From CAYMTR01 sp964393405 (GTDB taxonomy: Bacteria; Bacteroidota; Bacteroidia; Bacteroidales; Prolixibacteraceae), in the NCBI GenBank assembly GCA_964393405.1, contig CAYMTR010000077.1, positions 1 through 8,868 of the forward strand: DNA of 8,868 nt, written 5' to 3'. The first letter of the stretch is position 1; each line of letters opens with the position of its first letter. Made by a program: the position numbers and the translations under genes. A model generated the notes under the pieces. It was not told the DNA's origin. It saw only the letters and a list, made by a program, of their open reading frames with translations, and did no database searches. Positions 1 through 6,044 of this stretch are shown here, piece by piece.

Positions 1-2
1 TG

Positions 3-446
3 AACAACAAAGTTGGAATGCTTCTTGGATTTTCATATGAAAGAAAATTCCATAAAAACTTTGGTGCCGAAACAGGCATTCTTTACAGGGCAAATCCTGT
101 AAGTATCAATTTAACTGAAAGAAATATTGATAAAAGGACAATAATAGAGGGTTTCGTTTCAGTGCCCGTTCTTATTAAGTTTTATTCTGGAATTATAAAT
201 ATTTCATTAGGAGGGTGTTTTGATTATTTTATTGGCGGATATGATCCTAAACCAGTATCAGATTTAAAACTGATTGATTATAATATAGATCCAAAATACT
301 ATTTAGGGATTATTTGTAAAGTAAGTAAAGACTTTAAAATAAGTGAAAAGCTTATCCTTGAACCCGAAATAAAAATTAATGCGTTTCCCAGTCGTTTAGA
401 GCAATCGTATATTGGTATGGGAATTAAGTTAAAATATGGGTTTTAA
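3..446 (+). CDS. Outer-membrane beta-barrel protein, PorT-like, C-terminal part
   Basis: The reading frame is open to the left edge, so this is the 3' part of a gene; the first internal ATG (18) is not a convincing start because in-frame residues NNKVG precede it. The visible 147 residues are alternating amphipathic strands separated by short polar turns (for example GFSYERKF, NFGAETGILYRA, SVPVLIKFY, GIGMKLKYGF-like ending IGMGIKLKYGF). They end in a terminal Phe, the usual outer-membrane assembly signal. This pattern fits the small PorT/OMP_b-brl_2 type barrels common in Bacteroidota, which sit in the outer membrane and mostly have unknown or sensory roles. It is not visibly related to the two barrels later in the window. 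The gene is followed by a terminator shared with the converging gene. Family assignment is by pattern only; moderately sure of barrel, unsure of function. Confidence 0.65.
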   Translation, partial: NNKVGMLLGFSYERKFHKNFGAETGILYRANPVSINLTERNIDKRTIIEGFVSVPVLIKFYSGIINISLGGCFDYFIGGYDPKPVSDLKLIDYNIDPKYYLGIICKVSKDFKISEKLILEPEIKINAFPSRLEQSYIGMGIKLKYGF

Positions 447-467
447 TTTTTTTACACAAAAATAAAA

Positions 468-526
468 ATCAGCGGCATAGTTAAATTTCAATTAATGAAA
501 ATTTCTAATACCGCTGATAGTTTTTT
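468..526. terminator. Bidirectional intrinsic terminator between converging genes
   Basis: The arms ATCAGCGG (468-475) and CCGCTGAT (511-518) pair perfectly, and the interior can fold further (TTTCA 486-490 with TGAAA 496-500). A T-run follows on the + strand (521-526) and an A-rich run precedes it (459-468), giving U-tracts for both directions. It lies between the stop of the barrel gene and the stop of the Rnk/GreA-type gene, as expected for a shared terminator. Confidence 0.75.
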
Positions 527-536
527 CTTACTTATA

Positions 537-947
537 TTATAAATCAAAATCACCTGCTGCCTCGGGCTGGTAAAGTATATCTTCAATGAAAATACTTACA
601 TCTCCGGCCGGCATTTTCCATTGAACCTCGTTACCTTTTCTGTAGCCTAATAAGGCAGTGGCCATTGGTGCTAATATCGATATCTTATTCTCTTTCAAGT
701 TAGCATCTTCAGGATATACGATCTTTATTTCCCTCCTTATTTTCATTGAAGGGATGAATATCCTTACCAGAGAGTTCATTGTCACAACATCGCCGGGTAT
801 GCTTTCAGGATCAGTAAGCTTTGCCCTGCTCAGTTCTTTCATTAACTTATCGGCTTCATTAACATGGCAGGTCTTATTGAACTTTGCCATTTTAAGGCTG
901 CTCATCAAACGGGTTGAATCAACCTTGCTAACAATAATTTCATTCAT
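537..947 (-). CDS. Rnk/GreA-GreB family RNA polymerase-associated factor
   Basis: This 136-residue protein has a short helical N-terminal part (about 1-47, shorter than the long coiled coil of GreA). It is followed by a GreA/GreB C-terminal FKBP-like domain (about 50-130), with the signature segment ISILAPMATALLGYRKGNEV at 89-108 and VQWKMPAG just after it. That arrangement is typical of Rnk-type proteins, which bind the RNA polymerase secondary channel. GreA/GreB stimulate transcript cleavage, whereas Rnk lacks the long acidic-tipped coiled coil needed for it and is named after an effect on nucleoside diphosphate kinase. The length fits Bacteroidota members annotated as GreA/GreB family elongation factor. 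The ATG at 945-947 is the only good start and lies 24 nt after a leader terminator. It converges with the barrel gene and diverges from the transporter. Family very likely; Rnk versus another Gre-like subtype is not settled. Confidence 0.85.
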   Translation of the reverse strand: MNEIIVSKVDSTRLMSSLKMAKFNKTCHVNEADKLMKELSRAKLTDPESIPGDVVTMNSLVRIFIPSMKIRREIKIVYPEDANLKENKISILAPMATALLGYRKGNEVQWKMPAGDVSIFIEDILYQPEAAGDFDL

Positions 948-971
948 ATTTGTAGTTTTTAATTATTTGAC

Positions 972-997
972 AAAAAAAAAGACCGGATTTCCCGGTC
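972..997 (-). terminator. Intrinsic terminator in the leader of the Rnk/GreA-type gene
   Basis: Read on the minus strand, GACCGG GAAAT CCGGTC forms a six-pair GC-rich hairpin (981-986 with 992-997). It is followed at once by nine T residues (plus-strand A-run 972-980). It stands upstream of the start codon at 947, in a divergent intergenic region with no minus-strand gene before it. It can therefore only end a leader transcript or small RNA, unless it serves weakly for antisense reads. On the plus strand the tail is ATTTTAT, a poor U-tract. Confidence 0.7.
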
Positions 998-1100
998 ATT
1001 TTATAACAAGAAATCTATTTTGAAGTAATTTATGTTTTCGTAAAAATTATAATATGTTCTATAAAATTCCGCATAAAATTGTCTTTTATTGTGATTCCAA

Positions 1101-1108
1101 CAAATATA
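1101..1108 (-). promoter_or_regulatory. Candidate -7 element for a leader transcript of the Rnk/GreA-type gene
   Basis: The minus strand reads TATATTTG here, a perfect match to the Bacteroidota -7 consensus TAnnTTTG. At the expected -33 position only TTTT is found (19-nt gap), so the upstream box is weak. Starting here, a transcript of about 120 nt would reach the terminator at 972-997. Short AT-rich matches occur by chance, so support is modest. Confidence 0.35.
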
Positions 1109-1130
1109 AAAATAAAAAATCATCAATAAA

Positions 1131-1168
1131 ATACCTTGAACTTGTATGGGCTTACAACTTGTAGGTAT
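1131..1168. repeat. Long imperfect dyad upstream of the transporter gene
   Basis: The arms 1131-1146 and 1153-1168 are inverted copies matching at 13 of 16 positions, with a 6-nt centre TGGGCT. Nested inside are a perfect 11-bp palindrome TACAACTTGTA (1153-1163) and two direct copies of AACTTGTA (1139-1146, 1156-1163). There is no T-run on either side, so it is not an intrinsic terminator. It lies 50-87 nt before the start codon at 1218, a plausible place for an operator or a leader hairpin. Nothing else is evident in the AT-rich stretch 998-1217 apart from the candidate -7 box. Confidence 0.45.
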
Positions 1169-1217
1169 AAGCAAAGAAAAAAAATTGAATCTTTGTAATT
1201 GAATTTAACTAATAGAC

Positions 1218-2189
1218 ATGTCGTTTTTTAATAAGGTCAAAAAGTATATTCCCGATATTTTTATTGTTGCCATCATTTCGATGATAGTGCTGGCTTATTT
1301 TTTTCCGGGTATAGGGGGAAAAGGTAGAGATATTGAATTAAAGACCGTTTGCAAATATGCCATTATGCTTCTGTTTTTCTTCTACGGACTTCGCCTTAGT
1401 CCTGAAAAGCTGAAGAAAGACCTTAAGAACTGGAAGCTTCATATAACAATTCAGCTGATCACTTTTCTGTTCTTCCCGATAGTGGTTTTATTGTTTTACC
1501 CATTTTTTCGCAATACTGAGTATCATAATTTATGGCTCGCCTTGTTCTTTTTGGCCGCGCTGCCCTCGACGGTCTCATCTTCCGTAGTGCTTGTTTCAAT
1601 TGCCAGAGGGAATGTTACCGGGGCAATATTCAATGCCAGCGTTTCCGGAGTAATAGGAATATTGATTACACCCCTTTGGATGGGCTTTTTTTTAACTCAA
1701 TCAGCCGGTGATTATAATCTGATGAAAGTATTCATCGACCTTTTAATACAGATTCTTGTACCGGTGCTTGCAGGTTTGTTGCTTCACAGGTTTTGGGGCA
1801 CTTGGGCTATCCGCAATAAAGAATATTTCAGTCTTTACGACAGATGTGTTATTCTAACTGTCGTGTATAACAGTTTTAGTGAATCGTTTCTTAACGGTAT
1901 TTTCAAGGATATACCCAACTGGACACTGTTTGCCCTTTTCGGTGCAGTGATTATGCTTTTCTTCCTATCGCTCGGATTTTCATCATGGTTATCGAAGAAG
2001 CAGGGATTTTCGAGGGAAGACAAGATAACAGTCCTATTCTGCGGATCAAATAAATCGCTGATGCATGGCACGGTAATGTCGAATGTGATATTTGCAAGTA
2101 ATCCGGCCGTCAGCCTCTTTCTTGTGCCAATAATGATATACCATGCATTCCAGCTGTTCTATCTCAGCATTCTGTCAAGGAAATTGTAG
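1218..2189 (+). CDS. Bile acid:sodium symporter family (YfeH-like) transporter
   Basis: This is a 323-residue polytopic inner-membrane protein with about ten hydrophobic segments (for example near 12-30, 43-60, 75-95 and 300-318). Features of the SBF-like branch of the BASS/CPA fold are visible. These are FFFYGLRLS near 53-61, the polar stretch PSTVSSSVVLVSIARGN in the middle, and GSNKSLMHG at 276-284, which corresponds to the conserved CGSxKSL loop of YfeH-type proteins. Family members couple transport of an organic anion to sodium or protons; the substrate is unknown here. Start ATG at 1218 is preceded by AT-rich DNA without a strong ribosome site, normal for Bacteroidota. The gene stands alone. 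Its stop TAG lies inside the GTAG head of a REP-like palindrome, so the last residues (SILSRKL) may have been trimmed or set by that insertion. Confidence 0.88.
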   Translation: MSFFNKVKKYIPDIFIVAIISMIVLAYFFPGIGGKGRDIELKTVCKYAIMLLFFFYGLRLSPEKLKKDLKNWKLHITIQLITFLFFPIVVLLFYPFFRNTEYHNLWLALFFLAALPSTVSSSVVLVSIARGNVTGAIFNASVSGVIGILITPLWMGFFLTQSAGDYNLMKVFIDLLIQILVPVLAGLLLHRFWGTWAIRNKEYFSLYDRCVILTVVYNSFSESFLNGIFKDIPNWTLFALFGAVIMLFFLSLGFSSWLSKKQGFSREDKITVLFCGSNKSLMHGTVMSNVIFASNPAVSLFLVPIMIYHAFQLFYLSILSRKL

Positions 2190-2208
2190 GGGCGTATTGC
2201 ATACGCCC
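2186..2208 (+). repeat. REP-like palindrome 1 (GTAG head plus hairpin)
   Basis: The head GTAG (2186-2189) is followed by the hairpin GGGCGTAT-TGC-ATACGCCC (2190-2208). A 5' GTAG tetranucleotide next to a GC-rich imperfect palindrome is the known hallmark of repetitive extragenic palindromes mobilised by RAYT (TnpA-REP) transposases. Bases 2-4 of the head are the stop codon of the transporter gene. It may also act as transcription end signal. Confidence 0.75.
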
Positions 2209-2232
2209 GTCATAGAAATAAAAATATTAAAT

Positions 2233-2254
2233 GGGTGTATGCATACGCCCCTAC
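2233..2254 (-). repeat. REP-like palindrome 2, inverted relative to the first
   Basis: On the minus strand this reads GTAG followed by GGGCGTAT-GC-ATACACCC. That is the same element as palindrome 1 with one base missing from the loop and one G-to-A change in the 3' arm. The two copies are head-out inverted with a 24-nt AT-rich spacer (2209-2232), the layout of a BIME-like doublet. Together they fill most of the gap between the converging transporter and DedA-family genes and could end both transcripts. Confidence 0.75.
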
Positions 2255-2274
2255 GATCAAAAAACGATTGTATT

Positions 2275-2901
2275 TCAATTCTGATTCTTCTTTTTCCTGA
2301 TTGATTTAATAACCAGATAAGCCACGAAGATTAACCCTGCAGCAAGTAATATCCATGAAAGCTCCTTCATGTATTTTTCAAAAAGATCTTTCTGAGAATA
2401 AAGGAAATAGCTAAGGGCTGCAAGTATGGCATGCCATATTGTTGAGCCAAGGGCTGTAAAAAGAATAAACTGCTTTAAATCCATTTTTGCCAGTCCGGCA
2501 GGTATAGAGATAAGGTGCCTAATTCCCGGAACCAATCGTCCTATAAAAGTGGAGGTATTGCCATTCTTGACAAAGTAAGCTTCAGCATTCTGAACCTTCT
2601 CTTTCGACAGGAAGAATATCTTTCCAACTTTAGATTCAGCAAAAGTGTATACAATAGCCCTGCCAAGCCATAAGGAAAGAAAATAGTTAATACAAGCACC
2701 TATTATGGCTCCTATCGTAGCAAAAAGCACTACAAGAAAAATATTCAGATCACCTGAAGCAGCTTTCCAGGCAGCAGGTGGAATAACAATCTCTGAAGGC
2801 AGCGGAACGAAAGTACTTTCCAAAGCCATCAACAACATAATTGTCACATAATTCATATTGCTCATGTACCAGTCGGCCAGAGACTGAAAGAATTCCATCA
2901 T
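2275..2901 (-). CDS. DedA/VTT-family integral membrane protein
   Basis: This 208-residue inner-membrane protein is of normal DedA size. It has hydrophobic segments near 17-36, 52-80, 140-165 and 178-200, and a Lys-rich C-terminal cytoplasmic end (KSIRKKKNQN). Family motifs are clear: E28 with P33, P35, S36 and E37 in ESTFVPLPSEIVIPPA; and F119-x-G121-R122 with P125, G126, R128, S132 and PAG 134-136 in the second re-entrant region. DedA/VTT proteins are lipid scramblases or flippases, and some members recycle undecaprenyl phosphate or phosphatidylethanolamine carrier lipids, usually proton-coupled. The exact substrate cannot be told here. Two adjacent ATGs (2899-2901 and 2896-2898) are both possible starts. 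A near-consensus promoter lies 22-52 nt upstream. It diverges from the sigma-factor operon and converges with the transporter. Confidence 0.92.
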   Translation of the reverse strand: MMEFFQSLADWYMSNMNYVTIMLLMALESTFVPLPSEIVIPPAAWKAASGDLNIFLVVLFATIGAIIGACINYFLSLWLGRAIVYTFAESKVGKIFFLSKEKVQNAEAYFVKNGNTSTFIGRLVPGIRHLISIPAGLAKMDLKQFILFTALGSTIWHAILAALSYFLYSQKDLFEKYMKELSWILLAAGLIFVAYLVIKSIRKKKNQN

Positions 2902-2922
2902 AACGTTTTGTTTTAAAAGCTG

Positions 2923-2953
2923 CTAATATAAACCCACGAAATGAATTGTCAAA
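2923..2953 (-). promoter_or_regulatory. Promoter of the DedA-family gene
   Basis: On the minus strand TTTG (2953-2950), a 19-nt spacer and TATATTAG (2930-2923) match the Bacteroidota housekeeping pattern TTTG-N19-TAnnTTTG, with one mismatch in the -7 box. The start of transcription would fall near 2916, giving a leader of about 15 nt before the ATG. Confidence 0.65.
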
Positions 2954-2960
2954 ATAAGGG

Positions 2961-2992
2961 GTTGAAATATATTTTTCTTTTATCTAAGTTTA
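2961..2992 (+). promoter_or_regulatory. Candidate promoter of the sigma-factor operon
   Basis: GTTG (2961-2964), a 20-nt spacer and TAAGTTTA (2985-2992) fit the Bacteroidota -33/-7 pattern with one mismatch in each box. Transcription would start near 2998, leaving a leader of about 95 nt. A second, weaker arrangement (TTTG 3041-3044 with TAACTGTT from 3065) cannot be excluded. Divergent from and close to the DedA promoter. Confidence 0.4.
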
Positions 2993-3006
2993 ATATAAAA
3001 TTGTAA

Positions 3007-3035
3007 TGCAGAAAAAAAATCTGTTTTTTACTGCA
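3007..3035 (+). other. Possible hairpin in the leader of the sigma-factor operon
   Basis: TGCAG (3007-3011) and CTGCA (3031-3035) can pair, extended by AAAAAA (3012-3017) with TTTTTT (3024-3029) and one bulged A at 3030, closing a 6-nt loop. It would lie in the untranslated leader after the candidate start near 2998. A T-rich stretch (3040-3052) follows, so partial termination is conceivable. The stem is mostly A-U, hence low confidence. Confidence 0.35.
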
Positions 3036-3091
3036 ACCATTTTGACTTTTTTCATCTGTATAAATAACTGTTTAACCGAAAACCTGAAGTT

Positions 3092-4087
3092 TTGAAACCG
3101 ATAAACTGGGATGATCTTTATAAAAACAATGCTGCCGGGTTGAAGGGAGTGTGCAGAAGATATGTCGGCAGTAAAGATATTGCCGAAGATTTGGTGCAGG
3201 AAACATTCATCACAGCAATGGAGAAAATCCAGTCTTTCAAAGGTTGGGGCTCCATTGAAGGGTGGATGAAAAAGATTGCAATCAATAAATCGCTGATATA
3301 TCTGAGAGAAAAACAAAAAAGAGAAATTCCTTCAGACGATCTGGTAAACAAGTTTGACAACAATACAGAAATGGAACAGTCATCAAGTGGTGTAAGGGCA
3401 ATAATCGAACAGGCTTCTTTTTCGAAAGAAGAACTCTTATCTGTGATAGATGATTTGCCGGAACATCATAAGACAGTATTCAACCTTTATGTTGTCGACG
3501 GATACAGTCATAATAAGATCGCTGAAATGTTGAATATCAGCACAGGAACATCAAAATCGCATCTGTCGAGGGCAAGGAAAAAAGCGCAGGAGTCGTTATA
3601 TCTTAAAGCATCAGACAATAAGCAGGAGAAAAAATACAAAAACAAGTCAATCTTTATACTTCTATTCACCCCTAATTACATCGACAGGATATTCAGGAAA
3701 GAATTCAGTAATTATGAAATAGCTGCCTGTGGAAATGTTCCTTTTCAATCTACCTCTGCTCCTATAATCATTAAAACTGGTGCATCGCTTGCAGGTAAAA
3801 TAATACTTGCAGGTTTTACAATAACAGCTTCTGTTGGTGGCATTTACCTTTATAATAAACTTAACACAAACATCGAAATCAATATTCCAGAATATAAGAA
3901 CACAATAATAATCCCCGATACATGCAGTTCCCAAAGGCCTCCCCTTCAGCCTGACTCAGTTAAAGCAAGCATTCCCGTTAAAGAAAATGTAGAACGTCCG
4001 GACATGAAGAAGAATGATCAAGTGATTATCCGCAAAACAATTGTTGTTCATGATACAATCCGCCTTGAGAAACCTCTGTCTGAATAA
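3092..4087 (+). CDS. ECF sigma factor fused to a transmembrane segment and periplasmic tail
   Basis: Residues about 8-77 form sigma region 2 (NAAGLKGVCRRYVG, AEDLVQETF 31-39, FKGWGSIEGWMKKIAINKSL 49-68), and 111-172 form region 4 (LPEHHKTVFNLYVVDGYSHN, then the helix-turn-helix IAEMLNISTGTSKSHLSRAR). ECF sigma factors normally stop near 180-190 residues. This one continues through a Lys-rich linker (175-185), an amphipathic stretch YIDRIFRKEFSNYE (196-209), one hydrophobic helix (about 231-254) and a polar tail of about 76 residues ending in VVHDTIRLEKPLSE. With the sigma part in the cytoplasm, the tail should be periplasmic. The start is TTG at 3092: no in-frame ATG occurs before the middle of region 2, and an in-frame stop lies at 3065. 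No separate anti-sigma gene is nearby, so the extension may act as an anti-sigma in cis (inference). First gene of a five-gene cluster; its 3' end overlaps the next gene. Confidence 0.88.
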   Translation: MKPINWDDLYKNNAAGLKGVCRRYVGSKDIAEDLVQETFITAMEKIQSFKGWGSIEGWMKKIAINKSLIYLREKQKREIPSDDLVNKFDNNTEMEQSSSGVRAIIEQASFSKEELLSVIDDLPEHHKTVFNLYVVDGYSHNKIAEMLNISTGTSKSHLSRARKKAQESLYLKASDNKQEKKYKNKSIFILLFTPNYIDRIFRKEFSNYEIAACGNVPFQSTSAPIIIKTGASLAGKIILAGFTITASVGGIYLYNKLNTNIEINIPEYKNTIIIPDTCSSQRPPLQPDSVKASIPVKENVERPDMKKNDQVIIRKTIVVHDTIRLEKPLSE

Positions 4088-5063
4088 ACTTACATTTCTT
4101 ATCCTTTTGTTGCCTCTTTTTGCCAATGCTCAAACGGGGGACACAATTGTAATTTACGATTATATCTATAAGACAGATACTGTATGGATTGAACCAAAAT
4201 CTCACAGGGATACTATTGTAATAAAAGAACTTCAGAACATAGAAGATGCCACGATTATAATTGATACTACCAGAAATAATGCCCGGCTTATAATTAAATC
4301 TTCTCTGGGAAGTGCAACCATTCCGATTAATAACATCATAATTGGTGAAAACAATAAACATGATGAAATGAAAAGAAAGGGTATTTTCACAATGCTGTTA
4401 TTATCAGTTCAGGCAATAACATTCGGACAGGAAAAATGGAGCCTGAACATTGGCGCTAACAGTTCGTTGCTGATTCATAACACAAAAACTGTCAACAATC
4501 CTGTTTGGGCAGGGGCACACCTAGGGGCTGAAGTAAACTTCCCTTTTAAAGATAGCAAATTCAGTTTCTCTGTTGGTGAGAAGATTCACTACATGATGCC
4601 GACGGCCAATTATAGGCAGTCGAAACCAATAAATGGCTTGCTTCCCTATTTGGAGTACGATTATGCAACAATACAAACAAAAGTTATCCTCAACGAACTG
4701 AATACAGGGCTTTTCGATACTTCCTATGTGAGTGTATCTGTTCCACTGAAACTCAAATACCGCATAGGCAGATTGCAGCCTTACATAGGTGCGGCTTACG
4801 ACCTTTCATGTTCATTATATAAAATACCTGAAGATGATTACCGGAATGATAATAGTACACCGAAAACATTCTTCCACGATTTGGAATTATTGATAGGAAC
4901 AGGCGTCAACCTTTCCCGGAAGATAGGATGCAGCTTAGAACTCAGCTACGGACTCTTCGGAAAATACAATTCCTATGAAGACCCCATAGCGCCAACATTG
5001 GGCGTAAGTGAATATACATTCAAATCGCTGAATATGGATTTCAGTATATTTTATAATTTCTAA
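4065..5063 (+). CDS. OMP 1: outer-membrane barrel protein with two signal peptides
   Basis: I do not recognise a named family. I chose the TTG at 4065 because it gives a signal peptide of exactly the paralogue's length (cleavage before Q23 in both), overlapping the sigma gene by 23 nt; ATG 4050 is the alternative. After PLFANA-Q comes a module of about 80 residues with DTIVIYDYIYKTDTVWIE, IEDATIIIDT and SATIPINNII. Then a second complete signal peptide starts at M102 (MKRKGIFTMLLL, cleavage before Q122), followed by about 210 residues of alternating beta strands (for example LKYRIGRLQPYIGAAYDL) ending FSIFYNF, with terminal Phe. The last part should sit in the outer membrane. The module and both signals recur in the gene at 7019. 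Either the product is a preprotein cut into two exported pieces, or translation also starts inside at 4368. The next gene follows 10 nt later. Confidence 0.75.
   Translation: MRNLCLNKLTFLILLLPLFANAQTGDTIVIYDYIYKTDTVWIEPKSHRDTIVIKELQNIEDATIIIDTTRNNARLIIKSSLGSATIPINNIIIGENNKHDEMKRKGIFTMLLLSVQAITFGQEKWSLNIGANSSLLIHNTKTVNNPVWAGAHLGAEVNFPFKDSKFSFSVGEKIHYMMPTANYRQSKPINGLLPYLEYDYATIQTKVILNELNTGLFDTSYVSVSVPLKLKYRIGRLQPYIGAAYDLSCSLYKIPEDDYRNDNSTPKTFFHDLELLIGTGVNLSRKIGCSLELSYGLFGKYNSYEDPIAPTLGVSEYTFKSLNMDFSIFYNF
4368..4427 (+). other. Internal second signal peptide / possible internal start in OMP 1
   Basis: In frame with OMP 1, an ATG at 4368 begins MKRKGIFTMLLLSVQAITFG, a textbook signal peptide with basic N-region, hydrophobic core and cleavage before Gln. 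It could be a separate translation start for a 231-residue barrel protein, or an internal export signal of the longer frame. The preceding bases (ATGATGAA) offer no strong ribosome site. Confidence 0.6.
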
Positions 5064-5073
5064 AAAAAACGTC

Positions 5074-6018
5074 ATGAATACACGTCTCATATATAAAAAA
5101 GCTTGCCTCTTAATGGCAACGGCACTTATTGCATTATTATACTCTTGTGAAGACAACAACCTTTATCCTAAGTTCACCCCTTCGGAAGGCATTAACATTA
5201 TCATTGGCAGTCAGGCAATTATTACGTCAGATATGATTGAATATTACGATAACTCAACCAACCTTTTTTACCTGAACAATAATCTCCCTGAAGAATTTAA
5301 TTACTATGAAAAATCGAAATTCTGGATTACCGACAATCAAGAGATAATATTTGAAGGAGCTTTAAGACTTGATTGTCCGTGCGGAAACGACAGCACCATT
5401 AAAACAGAATTACATAAGGGTTATTTCAATTTTACCATGAAGCTTGTAAAAAGCCAGGCAAATATGTCGTATTATTTTAGTAATGAGGATGAAACAAATG
5501 ATAACCTGTTTACCGGCACCATGAAGAAATATGGTAAATACAGGGAAGGCTTAAAAGCAGAGATTGATGAAATCAAACGATTCGACAATTACAATATTCA
5601 GGTAACAATCAAAATAACGAATCTCGACACAGTCAATTATTACATCCCTGACCCTGAAAAAATGGGAATCAATTTATACCACTATCTGACAGGTGGATTG
5701 ACACTTCAGGATCCCAATTCGTATGAACTAACTGCAAATAATATTAAAATCCTCCGACCACTAAAGAATAATGTGAAGCCTTCCTATCCTGAAGAATCTG
5801 AAACCTGGAACCAGAGCTGGCTGACTTTGATAGAAGGAAAAGAAGATTTCTACATTACTCTTGATTATACTCAATTTGATCCTGTTTCTCCAGGGAAATA
5901 TACAGCTGCTTTTAATTTCACAGGATTAAAGGGAAATCTTGAAAGCGCGGATCTACAATTAGAGAACGGAAGAATATGGATAGGAGAAATAGGCCTTTCT
6001 AAAGACATAGAATTATAA
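5074..6018 (+). CDS. Lipoprotein 1 of the cluster, unknown family, probably surface-exposed
   Basis: This 314-residue protein begins with a type II signal peptide: Arg/Lys-containing N-region, hydrophobic core, lipobox LYSC with the lipidated Cys at 25. The residues after it, EDN, are acidic, which in Bacteroidota favours transport to the cell surface. The mature part is polar and beta-rich and I do not recognise a family. It is a clear paralogue of the next gene. Both share IEYYDNS (55-61 here), SKFWIT versus SKYWIT, a Pro-Cys near the middle (DCPCGND here), a YG-K/R-EGL-type helix, VNYYIPDPEKM, WLTLI and a closing NGRIWIGE. Gaps are 10 nt to OMP 1 before it and 26 nt to lipoprotein 2 after it, so it belongs to the same operon. 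The two paralogues may pair, with each other or with the two barrels (inference). ATG start at 5074 with an A-rich upstream run. Confidence 0.82.
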   Translation: MNTRLIYKKACLLMATALIALLYSCEDNNLYPKFTPSEGINIIIGSQAIITSDMIEYYDNSTNLFYLNNNLPEEFNYYEKSKFWITDNQEIIFEGALRLDCPCGNDSTIKTELHKGYFNFTMKLVKSQANMSYYFSNEDETNDNLFTGTMKKYGKYREGLKAEIDEIKRFDNYNIQVTIKITNLDTVNYYIPDPEKMGINLYHYLTGGLTLQDPNSYELTANNIKILRPLKNNVKPSYPEESETWNQSWLTLIEGKEDFYITLDYTQFDPVSPGKYTAAFNFTGLKGNLESADLQLENGRIWIGEIGLSKDIEL

Positions 6019-6044
6019 AGATCAAGCACCAAAATAAAACAACA

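Noticed and set aside
658..1023. Open plus-strand frame of 121 codons
   Set aside because: It lies opposite the Rnk/GreA-type gene and its terminator, and the protein shows no family features beyond those expected from an antisense frame.
1131..1168. Intrinsic terminator
   Set aside because: No T-run follows the hairpin on either strand and the stem has internal mismatches; better read as an operator or leader structure.
2186..2254. CRISPR array or insertion-sequence ends
   Set aside because: Only two short inverted palindromes with a 24-nt spacer and no transposase frame between them; the GTAG head fits a REP-like doublet.
4041..4064. Upstream starts for OMP 1 at TTG 4041, TTG 4044 or ATG 4050
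   Set aside because: They add residues before the signal peptide that the paralogue lacks; TTG 4065 gives exact length agreement. ATG 4050 remains possible.
4026..4361. Open minus-strand frame of 111 codons opposite the sigma/OMP 1 junction
   Set aside because: Composition is that of an antisense shadow; both plus-strand genes here are strongly supported by domains and by the paralogue.
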